Source: CAZSDU01 sp963662525
Lineage (GTDB): Bacteria; Bacteroidota; Bacteroidia; Bacteroidales; FEN-979
Assembly (NCBI GenBank): GCA_963662525.1
Contig: OY759717.1
Coordinates: 124,001-188,000, forward strand
DNA: 64,000 nt
Direction of reading: 5' to 3'
The translations under genes and the position numbers were made by a program. Shown here piece by piece: positions 42,400-50,611 of the stretch; position 1 is the first letter of the stretch; each line of letters begins with the position of its first letter. A model generated the notes under the pieces. That model made no database searches and was not told the DNA's origin. It saw only the letters and a list, made by a program, of their open reading frames with translations.

Positions 42400-44667
42400 T
42401 TATGGTTTATTTAAATCCACCTCATATCCTTTGACCTCGGGATTTTTCTTGAACCTTTTCTCATCCTTGAACATGGCTTCACTTTCGGGAATGGTAAAAA
42501 CAAATACCGATCCTTTTCCTTCTTCGCTCTCCAGACTGATCCGGCCGCCCAGCATTTCCACATAGGCTCTGGTTATCGCCAGACCCAGTCCTGCACCCTC
42601 CATGGCCATCCTGTCTGAAACATCAGCCTGTATGAAACGTTCAAATATGGCTTCCTGCTTTTCAATTGGAATCCCTATCCCGGTATCTTTCACAAAAAAC
42701 TCAAGTTCACTTCCGATCTTTTTATATCCCAGGGAAATGGATCCTTCCCGGGTATATTTAATGGCATTTTTAACAAGGTTGGTCAGAATGGCAAAGACCT
42801 TTTCGCGATCCGTGATAATGCTGGCTTCCTCAATTGGTAAAGGACAATGACAGAAAAATGCGATTCTTTTAGCCTCGACCTCCGGTTTGAAAAAGTTATA
42901 AATAAAGTCGAGTTGTTCATTGATATTTGTTTCAGACAGAGTCAACTTCATGGCCCCGGATTCAATTTTCGAAATATCCACAATTTCATTGATGATATTG
43001 AGTAAACGGTTCCCGCTTTTCTGTATGATGCCGATGTACTTGTCTTGCTCATCACCTGAAAGACCCGGCTCTTTCAGCAACTCTGCAAACCCTAAAATAC
43101 CGCTCATGGGTGTTCTGATCTCATGCGACATATTCGCAAGGAATGCTGATTTCAGCCGGTCACTCTCTTCGGCTTTATCCCTGGCTTTGATCAGTTCTTC
43201 CTCATTGCGCTTACGTTCAGTGATATCCTGAACCTGCAACAAATATCCATCGATGGTTTTCCGCTCAGAATTTGACAAGGGGGTGATGATATAGTCAAAA
43301 TTTGCTTTCCCATTTTTCAGGGTTTTATACTGTCTGAGTTCTTTGACTTTCTCAAAATTAAAAAAGGACTGATAGGCCACCGGCTGACCATTTCTCAGCT
43401 TCTCCTTTTTCTCTTCATCCAGGCTGGTTCCATCAAAGAGGTTAAATTTTTGCACTTCAGAGAAATCGGGAATCCCGAACATATCCAGGGATGCCCTGTT
43501 CGCATTAACCTGTAATCCGTCAGCATTGTATAACTCAATCCCGATAGGTGATTCTTCAAAAATGGTCCTGAACTTTTCTTCACTCTCCCTGAGAGTCTTT
43601 TCTGCTTTTTTCCTTTTTGCTTCTTCTTTTAAAACGGTTCTCACCTTTGAAAGCGAATAAAAATAATAGGAGATCACCATGAACAGGAATACAAAAATCA
43701 GAATTAAACGGTTACGCAGCCGGGCAAGTGAAAAGTAAACATCTTCTTCCTGATAGGATATAAGAATAGTCCAATATGTATTTCCAAGCGAAGTTCGGTA
43801 GAAAACAACATATTTTTCTTTGAACTGCATTTTCCCCTCCACCCTCTCCCCAATGTGAATACTTTCAACATCGCCTTTAATTTTTACTTTAACCTTTTCC
43901 AGTAGTTTGTAAGCGGAAGAATCATGCTGCGAATTATCCAGAAATAGTTTTCCTGTATGCCCCTCCACAGGACAGTATATTTCTATTCCGTTTTCGCTAA
44001 GCAACCATATATGACCGGTTCCCCTAATACGGGTTTTTCCCAGGTAAATTTTCCCCAGTTTATCGATCGATATCAGCATGGCCAGGCTTCCTGCGTATTC
44101 TTTCCCCCGGAAGATAGGAACATGCAATGCGATGGCATAATAACCCTGAGCAGAAAGAAACACATCGCTTATCACCGGTTGGTGGTTAATCATGATCTGC
44201 TGAATATGCTTTTGATAAGAAATATTCTTCCCTATAATAGATTCATTCGAAGGACAGGTATATAATATTTCCCCATGCGCATCAACCCGGGTGACAGCCT
44301 CAATATAATTTTTATGATTTATATGAAAGCCTGCAATTAATGCTTTGCCTTTGTCATTAAAATCAATGATATCGTTCAGCTGTGCTAAAAAAGTAAGGTC
44401 AGATTGGTAATCCCGGAAAAAAGAAGTTATTCCTTGAGCTGCTGTACCGGCTAAAATCAACTGCTCATTATTGAATTCACTGATCGTTCTCTCTTTGATA
44501 TCTTCATAAACAAGATAAAAAAGAACAAAGAAAACCAGTAAAACTACAGGTAGAAAAAGGTAACGCTTCGAAAATTTCAACTTTATCACTTCGGTATTAT
44601 TCCATTGCTGCTCACCTGGAGCAAATTTATTCAAAATCGAAGTACTAAAGTAGGAAATTATTCTCAA
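42400..44667 (-). CDS. Membrane sensor histidine kinase (sensor domain-PAS-HisKA-HATPase)
   Basis: A 755-residue kinase. A hydrophobic helix near 35-55 and a second near 325-345 flank a periplasmic dCache-like sensor. Then follow a PAS domain (about 375-490, FEESPIGIELYNADGLQVN), HisKA with the phospho-acceptor His in NMSHEIRTPMSGILGF, and HATPase_c with ILTNLVKNAIKYT, FVKDTGIGIP and GAGLGLAITRAYVEMLGG. No receiver domain is fused. The frame starts at TTG 44667; a GTG about 28 codons later, just before the first helix, is an equally good start. No partner regulator is in the window. Confidence 0.88.
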   Translation of the reverse strand: MRIISYFSTSILNKFAPGEQQWNNTEVIKLKFSKRYLFLPVVLLVFFVLFYLVYEDIKERTISEFNNEQLILAGTAAQGITSFFRDYQSDLTFLAQLNDIIDFNDKGKALIAGFHINHKNYIEAVTRVDAHGEILYTCPSNESIIGKNISYQKHIQQIMINHQPVISDVFLSAQGYYAIALHVPIFRGKEYAGSLAMLISIDKLGKIYLGKTRIRGTGHIWLLSENGIEIYCPVEGHTGKLFLDNSQHDSSAYKLLEKVKVKIKGDVESIHIGERVEGKMQFKEKYVVFYRTSLGNTYWTILISYQEEDVYFSLARLRNRLILIFVFLFMVISYYFYSLSKVRTVLKEEAKRKKAEKTLRESEEKFRTIFEESPIGIELYNADGLQVNANRASLDMFGIPDFSEVQKFNLFDGTSLDEEKKEKLRNGQPVAYQSFFNFEKVKELRQYKTLKNGKANFDYIITPLSNSERKTIDGYLLQVQDITERKRNEEELIKARDKAEESDRLKSAFLANMSHEIRTPMSGILGFAELLKEPGLSGDEQDKYIGIIQKSGNRLLNIINEIVDISKIESGAMKLTLSETNINEQLDFIYNFFKPEVEAKRIAFFCHCPLPIEEASIITDREKVFAILTNLVKNAIKYTREGSISLGYKKIGSELEFFVKDTGIGIPIEKQEAIFERFIQADVSDRMAMEGAGLGLAITRAYVEMLGGRISLESEEGKGSVFVFTIPESEAMFKDEKRFKKNPEVKGYEVDLNKP

Positions 44668-44670
44668 CTG

Positions 44671-45459
44671 CTACTTAATTCTTGGTTCCCAAACTGTTTT
44701 TGCAGTGGCGCAAACCTTATTATTCAATCTTAATTTTATGGTATGAATAAAAGAATTATCCCCTTTGTCCTTCTCATTGAACGATAAAATAGTATCCCCA
44801 TATTTAGCCTCTGAAATAAAGCGCCCGTCGATTGTTTTCAAATAGAAATTATCAGTAATCTCTTCAGGCGTCGACTCCAGTAACCATTGCAAATATTTAA
44901 TATTGTTCACATGATTGTACATATCCACATCAAACCAATTGGCTGTAAATTCCTTAGAATGAATGGAAGAATTACAGGATTCTATTTTCTGAGTCAGGTC
45001 ATGATTAATACATTCCTCATGATTACTGGACCATTTCTCCCTGATTTCATTAAAAATCCGAACCGGCCTTTTCTTTTGTATATCAAAAAAAATCCATAAT
45101 CCTTTGGCCTTGCCAATAATATTCATTTTTTCATCCAACAAAATATTTTCCCGAAATCCTTTGATAGGCGAATACCTTGATAACCATGTCCGGATTGTTA
45201 TTTTCTCCTTGTAAACAGGATAGCGATCCATTACCATAATTCCGGAGAGTAATATCCATCCAATATTTTGTTTTTCCAGGTCATACAGACTTTGATTTAT
45301 TGTATAGCAATGATCTGCAGCGGTTTCCTCCAGCAAGGTTAAGATATGAGTCGGTGAAGCTTCTCCGAATTTATTCATTTCGAAATACCTTAGCTCAAAT
45401 TGCTTTTCAAAAATATTTTTCAAATCCATGGTTTGACTTTTTACATCAGTTTTGTCCAT
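44671..45459 (-). CDS. Acyl-ACP thioesterase (FatA/FatB-like)
   Basis: A 262-residue double hot-dog protein. The first half has FELRYFEMNKFGEASPTHILTLLEETA and IGWILLSGIMVMDRYP, the second DVDMYNHVNNIKYLQWLLES, the layout of bacterial acyl-ACP thioesterases that set free fatty acids. ATG 45459 overlaps the glycosyltransferase gene by 19 bases; ATG 45429 is an alternative that avoids the overlap. A longer frame from 45495 is less likely. It lies between an MGDG-synthase-like gene and a histidine kinase, so a role in envelope lipids is likely. Confidence 0.85.
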   Translation of the reverse strand: MDKTDVKSQTMDLKNIFEKQFELRYFEMNKFGEASPTHILTLLEETAADHCYTINQSLYDLEKQNIGWILLSGIMVMDRYPVYKEKITIRTWLSRYSPIKGFRENILLDEKMNIIGKAKGLWIFFDIQKKRPVRIFNEIREKWSSNHEECINHDLTQKIESCNSSIHSKEFTANWFDVDMYNHVNNIKYLQWLLESTPEEITDNFYLKTIDGRFISEAKYGDTILSFNEKDKGDNSFIHTIKLRLNNKVCATAKTVWEPRIK

Positions 45460-46598
45460 TGGTCTGTTTTCTTCAAGATTCCCGATTTGACACAAATATT
45501 CAGAATATCTCTGCTCGTTTCAGGGTTGATGTTCATGGTTTGGGAATCGATCATTTTATTCCTGTATGGCTGGTCGTCGCATAATCTCAGCGCCTGTTTT
45601 ACCTGCTCTGATATATCGCTGCTGCTGTATGACATTCCGTGATAATGAAAGAACTCCGCATTTTTTGTTTCGCAGCCTGGAATAGGTGCAGTATGTATGA
45701 TGGGGATTTTTTTCGCAGCTGCTTCGGTACTTGATAATCCACCAGGTTTGGTAAAGAGAACATCACAGGCATCCATTAATTCCGAAATGCGATCGGTGAA
45801 TCCCAGTATGGTGATGTTTTCATGGCAGCTAAATTCTTTTATTAACGTTTGCTGTAATTTTGTATTATTTCCACAGACCAGAAAAAGTTCTACATTCATA
45901 CCACATTCGCCGATAATCTGTTTTACAAGATCTTTCAGATTACCAAATCCCATACTGCCCGACATCATCAGTAACCATTTCTCATTTTCGTTAATTCGTT
46001 CTCCGAAAAGCTGTTGGCATTCCATCCTTATCCGGGTTTTAGACCGTGAGGTATAGAATGTTTGTTTTACTGGTATTCCGAATGGGAGGATTTTCTCCCG
46101 TGCCAATCCTTTCTTGACACATTCTTCTGTTAAATGGTCATGAGGAATAACATAATAATCCAATTGGGTTTCTTCCACAAAAGGAATACAAGTATAATCG
46201 GTCATGATAAAAACAGTGATGGCAGGAAGTTTCTTTGATCTTATTAATGCCGTGAGCGCTTCTGCCGGAAATAAATGAGTGCAAATAACAGTGTCATAGT
46301 CATTTTCCTTGATGTACTCCAGCAACTTGCCACAATAAAGTTTGTTTGCAAAATACACCGGAGACTTTGATCTATGGCCGCTTACCATGGTGCCGGCTTC
46401 ATACAGTAATTTGAACAGGCGTGTTCTGGTTGAAAATATATAGATATCAGAGGCGGTTTGCGAAAAAGCAGGACTTACCAATGAAAGCGTATCAGCTACA
46501 TCACACGCGATGTTTTGCATCTGAAAGTATTCCTGGATTGCTTTTGCTGCCGAGTTATGCCCTTCACCGGTTGCACATGATAAGATTAAAACCCTCAT
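45441..46598 (-). CDS. MGDG-synthase/UgtP-like glycosyltransferase
   Basis: A 385-residue GT-B protein. The N-terminal MRVLILSCATGEGHNSAAKAI is the MGDG synthase domain signature; HFSRTRLF-like and TDYTCIPFVEE segments follow, and the C-terminal GT28-like half has FTKPGGLSSTEAAAKKIPII for donor binding. Relatives transfer galactose or glucose to diacylglycerol. It probably makes a membrane glycolipid. It follows the GNAT gene in the same direction after 22 bases. Confidence 0.85.
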   Translation of the reverse strand: MRVLILSCATGEGHNSAAKAIQEYFQMQNIACDVADTLSLVSPAFSQTASDIYIFSTRTRLFKLLYEAGTMVSGHRSKSPVYFANKLYCGKLLEYIKENDYDTVICTHLFPAEALTALIRSKKLPAITVFIMTDYTCIPFVEETQLDYYVIPHDHLTEECVKKGLAREKILPFGIPVKQTFYTSRSKTRIRMECQQLFGERINENEKWLLMMSGSMGFGNLKDLVKQIIGECGMNVELFLVCGNNTKLQQTLIKEFSCHENITILGFTDRISELMDACDVLFTKPGGLSSTEAAAKKIPIIHTAPIPGCETKNAEFFHYHGMSYSSSDISEQVKQALRLCDDQPYRNKMIDSQTMNINPETSRDILNICVKSGILKKTDQWTKLM

Positions 46599-46620
46599 AT
46601 AGCTGATTTCATTGCTGTTT

Positions 46621-47232
46621 TTATATCTTTAATTGCGTATCAGTGATATGTTTTTCTTTAAACGGGAATTGCTCTTCAAATTTACTTAATTCAGCAGAAC
46701 CGACAGAATATGATTCGTCCTCATAAAATTTTCCTTGAATTTCTTTTAATCCGTCTTTTCGTAGTTCTTTAACCATAAAAGGATCGAAGTTCATTCCTTC
46801 CCTGGTTTGAATGCCAAATTCTTCAGCATTGATAAATCCGAACCGGTGATAATAGTCCGGATTTCCAAAAAGGATCATCCCTGGATAGCCTGATTCTTGT
46901 GATTTCGTGATACAATAATTTATAAGCAGTGAACCATAACCCTTATTCTGATAATTTTTCATTATTGAAAATGGTCCAACGCATAATACGGCATATTGAT
47001 TATTCCTCGCGTCTATGACCTTTGCTTTCGTACAAATGATATGACCAATTATTATTTCGCCATCCACCGCCAATAAATCAAGTTCACGGATATAACATTT
47101 GCTTTTTCTTATTTTATTCAGTACTAAATGTTCATCACAGCCGGGTTTATAAAGATCCCAGAAAGCTTCTCTGGTCAAGGTTTCGGTTTCCCGGAAATCA
47201 ATGTATTGTGCTTGCCTGAATTTTATTTCCAT
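46621..47232 (-). CDS. GNAT-family N-acetyltransferase
   Basis: A 203-residue acetyltransferase with the acetyl-CoA-binding segment VGPFSIMKNYQNKGYGSLLI (Q-x-x-G-x-G type) and the C-terminal FGNPDYYHRFGF seen in YhbS-like members. The substrate is unknown. It is the first gene of a minus-strand run with the glycolipid glycosyltransferase and thioesterase. Confidence 0.8.
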   Translation of the reverse strand: MEIKFRQAQYIDFRETETLTREAFWDLYKPGCDEHLVLNKIRKSKCYIRELDLLAVDGEIIIGHIICTKAKVIDARNNQYAVLCVGPFSIMKNYQNKGYGSLLINYCITKSQESGYPGMILFGNPDYYHRFGFINAEEFGIQTREGMNFDPFMVKELRKDGLKEIQGKFYEDESYSVGSAELSKFEEQFPFKEKHITDTQLKI

Positions 47233-47312
47233 CGATTCGTTATTTATGCTGACTTCGTGTTGCGTGAAATCTCTTTAGAAATTGATTTTAATAATAGGTA
47301 AACGTAATAATT

Positions 47313-47603
47313 TCATGATTCATTAAAAATGGGATAGCAAGCCAAGTCAAAATTGTAATTAAATATAGTATAGCCTACAGTTTGTGTATAAAGAGTTTCT
47401 GAAATACTGGTGAGCCTGTCAAGGATATCATAAAAATAAGTACCTGACAACATAATATTGCCAATGGAGTCTGATACACTAATACTCTTCACCAGGGATT
47501 GAGTGGGATTATTCTGTGGTGGATGAATGTCTTCGTTCTTTTTACAGGAAATATGAACGAAAATAATCAGTGCTGGAATTACGAATAATGATTTGTTCAT
47601 CAT
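47313..47603 (-). CDS. Short putative lipoprotein, possibly truncated
   Basis: A 96-residue product with a lipoprotein signal (FVIPALIIFVHISC). The mature part (SGTYFYDILDRLTSIS, YTIFNYNF) has the look of the repeat start of longer Bacteroidota lipoproteins containing Tyr-Asp repeat strands, and it stops abruptly, so this may be the 5' remnant of a longer gene. The 80 bases between its end and the GNAT gene hold nothing I can identify. Confidence 0.45.
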   Translation of the reverse strand: MMNKSLFVIPALIIFVHISCKKNEDIHPPQNNPTQSLVKSISVSDSIGNIMLSGTYFYDILDRLTSISETLYTQTVGYTIFNYNFDLACYPIFNES

Positions 47604-47783
47604 AAAAATCTAAGTTCATTTTTTTTCCTTTACAGGGTGAAAAATAAGTTCCCCTTTCTCCCTTTTAGGAATACTTAATGTATGATCAAAAGTAACAATA
47701 AAAAAGCGATATCAAGTAAGATACCGCGGAGTCACTCATTTTGGCTCCAAATGAACATCTTCATTATACTACGGATATTTCCT

Positions 47784-47791
47784 TATTTTTG
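47784..47791 (+). promoter_or_regulatory. -7 box (TATTTTTG) before the APS kinase gene
   Basis: TATTTTTG matches TAnnTTTG and ends 30 bases before the ATG at 47822. The 218-base stretch from 47604 to 47821 holds no other gene I can support. Confidence 0.45.
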
Positions 47792-47821
47792 TCTCCTGTT
47801 ATTCACCAGAAAAAAATTACC

Positions 47822-48451
47822 ATGCCATCTCCCAGCCACCTCCACCCTACTTTCCACGAAATCCTGCATCGAACAGATAAAGAACGCCTGCTGAATCAAA
47901 AATCGAAGGTCATCTGGATGACCGGGCTTTCCGGTGCAGGGAAAACGACCCTGGCCAAGCACCTCGAAAAAAGACTATTCAGTCTCGGATTCCTTACCCA
48001 GATCCTCGACGGGGATAACATCCGCTCCGGGATTAACAGCAACCTGGGATTCTCTGATGAAGACCGGTATGAGAACATCCGAAGGATCGCTGAGATCTCT
48101 AAATTATTCCTTGATTGCGGCATCATTGCCATCAACTGTTTTATCAGTCCCACCGAGGAAATCAGAGACATGGCAAAAAGAATCATCGGGCCTGAAAATT
48201 TCATAGAGGTATATATCAATGCACCTTTCAGCATATGCGAAGGACGTGATGTTAAAGGTTTATATACTAAAGCCCGCAGGGGTGAAATACGCCAGTTTAC
48301 CGGGATCGACTCTCCTTTTGATGCACCGCTTTCCCCGGATATTGAGATCAGAACTGACCTTCAGACCATTGAAGAGTCCACCGAAAAACTGCTGGCTTTC
48401 ATTCTTTCCAGAATCAAGGCCTTAGAGGTGAATGATGGAGCCAGATCCTGA
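47822..48451 (+). CDS. cysC: Adenylyl-sulfate kinase
   Basis: A 209-residue APS kinase: P-loop GLSGAGKTT (from residue 35), DGDNIRSGINSNLGFS, EDRYENIRRIAEISKLF and INCFISPTEEIRDMAK, then KGLYTKARRGEIRQFTGIDSPF. It phosphorylates adenylyl sulfate to PAPS. No ATP sulfurylase or sulfotransferase gene is nearby, so the use of PAPS (sulfation or assimilation) is open. ATG 47822 is preferred; a frame from 47741 would run over the promoter. It overlaps the convergent lipoprotein gene by 30 bases. Confidence 0.92.
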   Translation: MPSPSHLHPTFHEILHRTDKERLLNQKSKVIWMTGLSGAGKTTLAKHLEKRLFSLGFLTQILDGDNIRSGINSNLGFSDEDRYENIRRIAEISKLFLDCGIIAINCFISPTEEIRDMAKRIIGPENFIEVYINAPFSICEGRDVKGLYTKARRGEIRQFTGIDSPFDAPLSPDIEIRTDLQTIEESTEKLLAFILSRIKALEVNDGARS

Positions 48452-49135
48452 AATATGAGAATTCACGACAGGATTGCCCAGATACAGAATATTTCCGCTG
48501 CCTGAGATCGTACCATTCAGCAGTTTTTCTGCTGTTACCGATATACTGCCTGAACCACTGATAGTGGCATTGACGGTATCCGAAACCGGCCCCAGAAGGT
48601 CGATGCTTCCGCTTCCACTGATTTTCAGTTCTTCATTCGAAACGGTACCAGCAGCCACAGAAATACTTCCGGATCCGCTGATGTTGGTACAAAGTCCGAA
48701 AACAACAATACCAGGCAGCTTGATATTTCCAGATCCGCTGATGACCAGATCCAGATAGGAAGCGGAAATCAGCGTATTCCCCTCCATAGATCCGGATCCG
48801 CTGATATTCAGAGAATTCACGACCGGAGCCGAAACGTATACCGTTATGGCATCATGTGGACCAAGGACGGTATGATCTTTCAATTTCACAACGAGTGATC
48901 CTCCTTCCACAGGGGTTTCAATGACGTCCAGAATATTTTGCTGTGCCAGGATTTCAACTTTGTAAACCGAATCCTGACGGATGTAGGTATAAGCATCAAG
49001 AGACAGGCTGATACCAGAAAATCCGGTAATATTCCGGGTTTCCTTCACCACATCGCCTTTGCCGTTGATCTTCTTACAGGAAACAAATACCATACTAACA
49101 GCAAGGAGAATTATTAAAATTCCAATCTTATTCAT
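48422..49135 (-). CDS. GIN-domain (DUF2807) lipoprotein with ISGSG repeats
   Basis: A 237-residue predicted lipoprotein (MNKIGILIILLAVSMVFVSC). The mature part is a putative autotransporter adhesin head GIN domain: GFSGISLSLDAYTYI at the start, then six repeats of ISGSG followed by S or N at regular spacing of about 20-25 residues, ending at the C-terminus in ISGSGSIIHL. The repeats fold as a right-handed beta helix in family structures. Function unknown; surface location likely. ATG 49135 chosen because it gives the lipobox; a longer frame starts at 49162. Confidence 0.85.
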   Translation of the reverse strand: MNKIGILIILLAVSMVFVSCKKINGKGDVVKETRNITGFSGISLSLDAYTYIRQDSVYKVEILAQQNILDVIETPVEGGSLVVKLKDHTVLGPHDAITVYVSAPVVNSLNISGSGSMEGNTLISASYLDLVISGSGNIKLPGIVVFGLCTNISGSGSISVAAGTVSNEELKISGSGSIDLLGPVSDTVNATISGSGSISVTAEKLLNGTISGSGNILYLGNPVVNSHISGSGSIIHL

Positions 49136-49292
49136 ATATGAATTTTTGGATAATAACGTCATTCATATTAAAATGTTACAAATATTTCAGGGAAGATTAT
49201 TTACCTTTACAAAATCCGGAATGAACAAGAAGCAACAGACGCCCTTCCGGAAATAAAAAGAATATTACAATCAAAAGGAATCCTTGAATAAT

Positions 49293-49601
49293 ATGGAAAC
49301 AGAAGTCATTCAATCCGACAAAAAATTATTGAAGATCGCGGTATCCGGAAAACTGGATGCCAATGAAGTGGGCAACCATGCCTGGCAACTCTACGGGCTG
49401 CTGAACAATTGTAAAACCCCGGTCATCCTGAATTTGTCAGGGGTCAGTTTTCTCTCCTCACTGGGCATCAGAATGCTGATTACAGCAGCAAAAGACATTC
49501 AAAGAAATGGACATTCACTGAAAGTCGAAAATCCTTCTCCCGAAGCCGAAAAAGTGATCCGATTGGCAGGGCTGGATGAGCTTATTGCTCCTTTGGGCTA
49601 A
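49293..49601 (+). CDS. STAS-domain protein (anti-sigma factor antagonist-like) 1
   Basis: A 102-residue SpoIIAA-type protein. VSGKLDANEVGNHAW, VILNLSGVSFLSSLGIRMLI and the C-terminal VIRLAGLDELI are typical; the Ser pair in FLSSLGIRML fits the phosphorylated Ser of antagonists. Its usual partners (RsbW kinase, RsbU phosphatase) are not in the window. A promoter-like TACCTTTA is at 49202. ATG 49293 is preferred over a TTG three codons earlier. A second STAS gene is at 53798. Confidence 0.85.
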   Translation: METEVIQSDKKLLKIAVSGKLDANEVGNHAWQLYGLLNNCKTPVILNLSGVSFLSSLGIRMLITAAKDIQRNGHSLKVENPSPEAEKVIRLAGLDELIAPLG

Positions 49602-50485
49602 ACCGGAGCATATTTGGTGTCGGGTTTATCCCTGATGGGAATGATACCGGCCATTTCGCCAAGCACATTGACCAGGTCAGAACCTGCCGGGACAACAACC
49701 TTGGAATTATCCTTCAGAGAAGTTTCCAGTGCCTGAATTTTCCTGAGAATCTGGGCATTCCCAATAAAATACTTTTCAGCGGCTTCATTGACCAGGGCAA
49801 TGGCCTGAGCCTCGCCTTCGGCCCTGAGGATCTGACCTTGCTTTACCCCTTCCGCACGCCTGATCTCAGCCCGTTTCTCCCCGTCAGCTTTTGTTTCTGC
49901 TGCGGTAGCATAATCAACGGCAGCAATTTTTTCATTTTCCGCCTTCACAATTTTATTCATCGTTTCCTGAACATCCTTGGGAGGATCAATTTCCTTCAAT
50001 TCGGTGCGCACAATCTGAATTCCCCAGTTCTTCGTTTCATCCAGTAAGGTTCCATGAAGTTCTTTGTTGATTTTTCCGCGCTCGCTGTTCGCAGACTTCA
50101 GGGTCATGGTCCCGATAATGTTACGCAGGGTAGTTCTGGCGAGGTTAACAATCTGATACTCAATACTGTTTACGTTGTATTGTGAATTTTTCACACTCTC
50201 CTCATCGCTGTTAATTTTAAAATAAACCTGGGCATCTACCTTGGCATTCAGATTATCATTCGTGATGATCTCCTGAGGCTCAGCATTGATCATCTTTTCA
50301 GTGATGTTAACCTGGTACATTTTCTCGATGCCGGGTATGATCCAGTGAAATCCGGGTGCTGCAAAGCGATGGTATTTCCCTAACCTTTCGATAAGGCCGC
50401 GGTGTGTGGGACGGATAATCCTGATTCCGCTGAAGAATAACAGGACGATGATGGCAATCACGATTAAAATAACAGCTTGGTTCAT
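49598..50485 (-). CDS. SPFH/band 7 membrane protein (QmcA/stomatin-like)
   Basis: A 295-residue protein with one N-terminal membrane helix (AVILIVIAIIVLLFFSGI), the band 7 domain (RPTHRGLIERLGKYHRFAAPGFHWIIPGIE, VDAQVYFKIN, NLARTTLRNIIGTMTL) and the flotillin-like coiled coil AAETKADGEKRAEIRRAEG. Such proteins form large rings in membranes and act with proteases. ATG 50485 is supported by the helix and by a strong upstream promoter; a frame from 50563 would lie upstream of it. Confidence 0.9.
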   Translation of the reverse strand: MNQAVILIVIAIIVLLFFSGIRIIRPTHRGLIERLGKYHRFAAPGFHWIIPGIEKMYQVNITEKMINAEPQEIITNDNLNAKVDAQVYFKINSDEESVKNSQYNVNSIEYQIVNLARTTLRNIIGTMTLKSANSERGKINKELHGTLLDETKNWGIQIVRTELKEIDPPKDVQETMNKIVKAENEKIAAVDYATAAETKADGEKRAEIRRAEGVKQGQILRAEGEAQAIALVNEAAEKYFIGNAQILRKIQALETSLKDNSKVVVPAGSDLVNVLGEMAGIIPIRDKPDTKYAPV

Positions 50486-50532
50486 GGTTTTAAAATTTAA
50501 ATGTTGGTTTAATGCAGGGATAAAATTCCTTA

Positions 50533-50564
50533 CAAACCTAAGAAAAACCATGATTAAAAGCAAA
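50533..50564 (-). promoter_or_regulatory. Promoter of the SPFH gene (-33 TTTG, -7 TAGGTTTG)
   Basis: On the minus strand, TTTG (50564-50561) is followed after exactly 20 bases by TAGGTTTG (50540-50533), a full match to the Bacteroidota promoter layout. The ATG at 50485 lies 48 bases further. It is the clearest promoter in the window. Confidence 0.65.
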
Positions 50565-50611
50565 CAATTCTATAATTTAGCAGAGTGAAAATTTTTAAAT
50601 CAAATACCCTT

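Noticed and set aside
48422..49135. Phase-variable repeat in the GIN-domain lipoprotein
   Set aside because: The ISGSG repeats are protein-level repeats of a beta helix with diverged codons; the DNA is not a tight tandem repeat that would slip.
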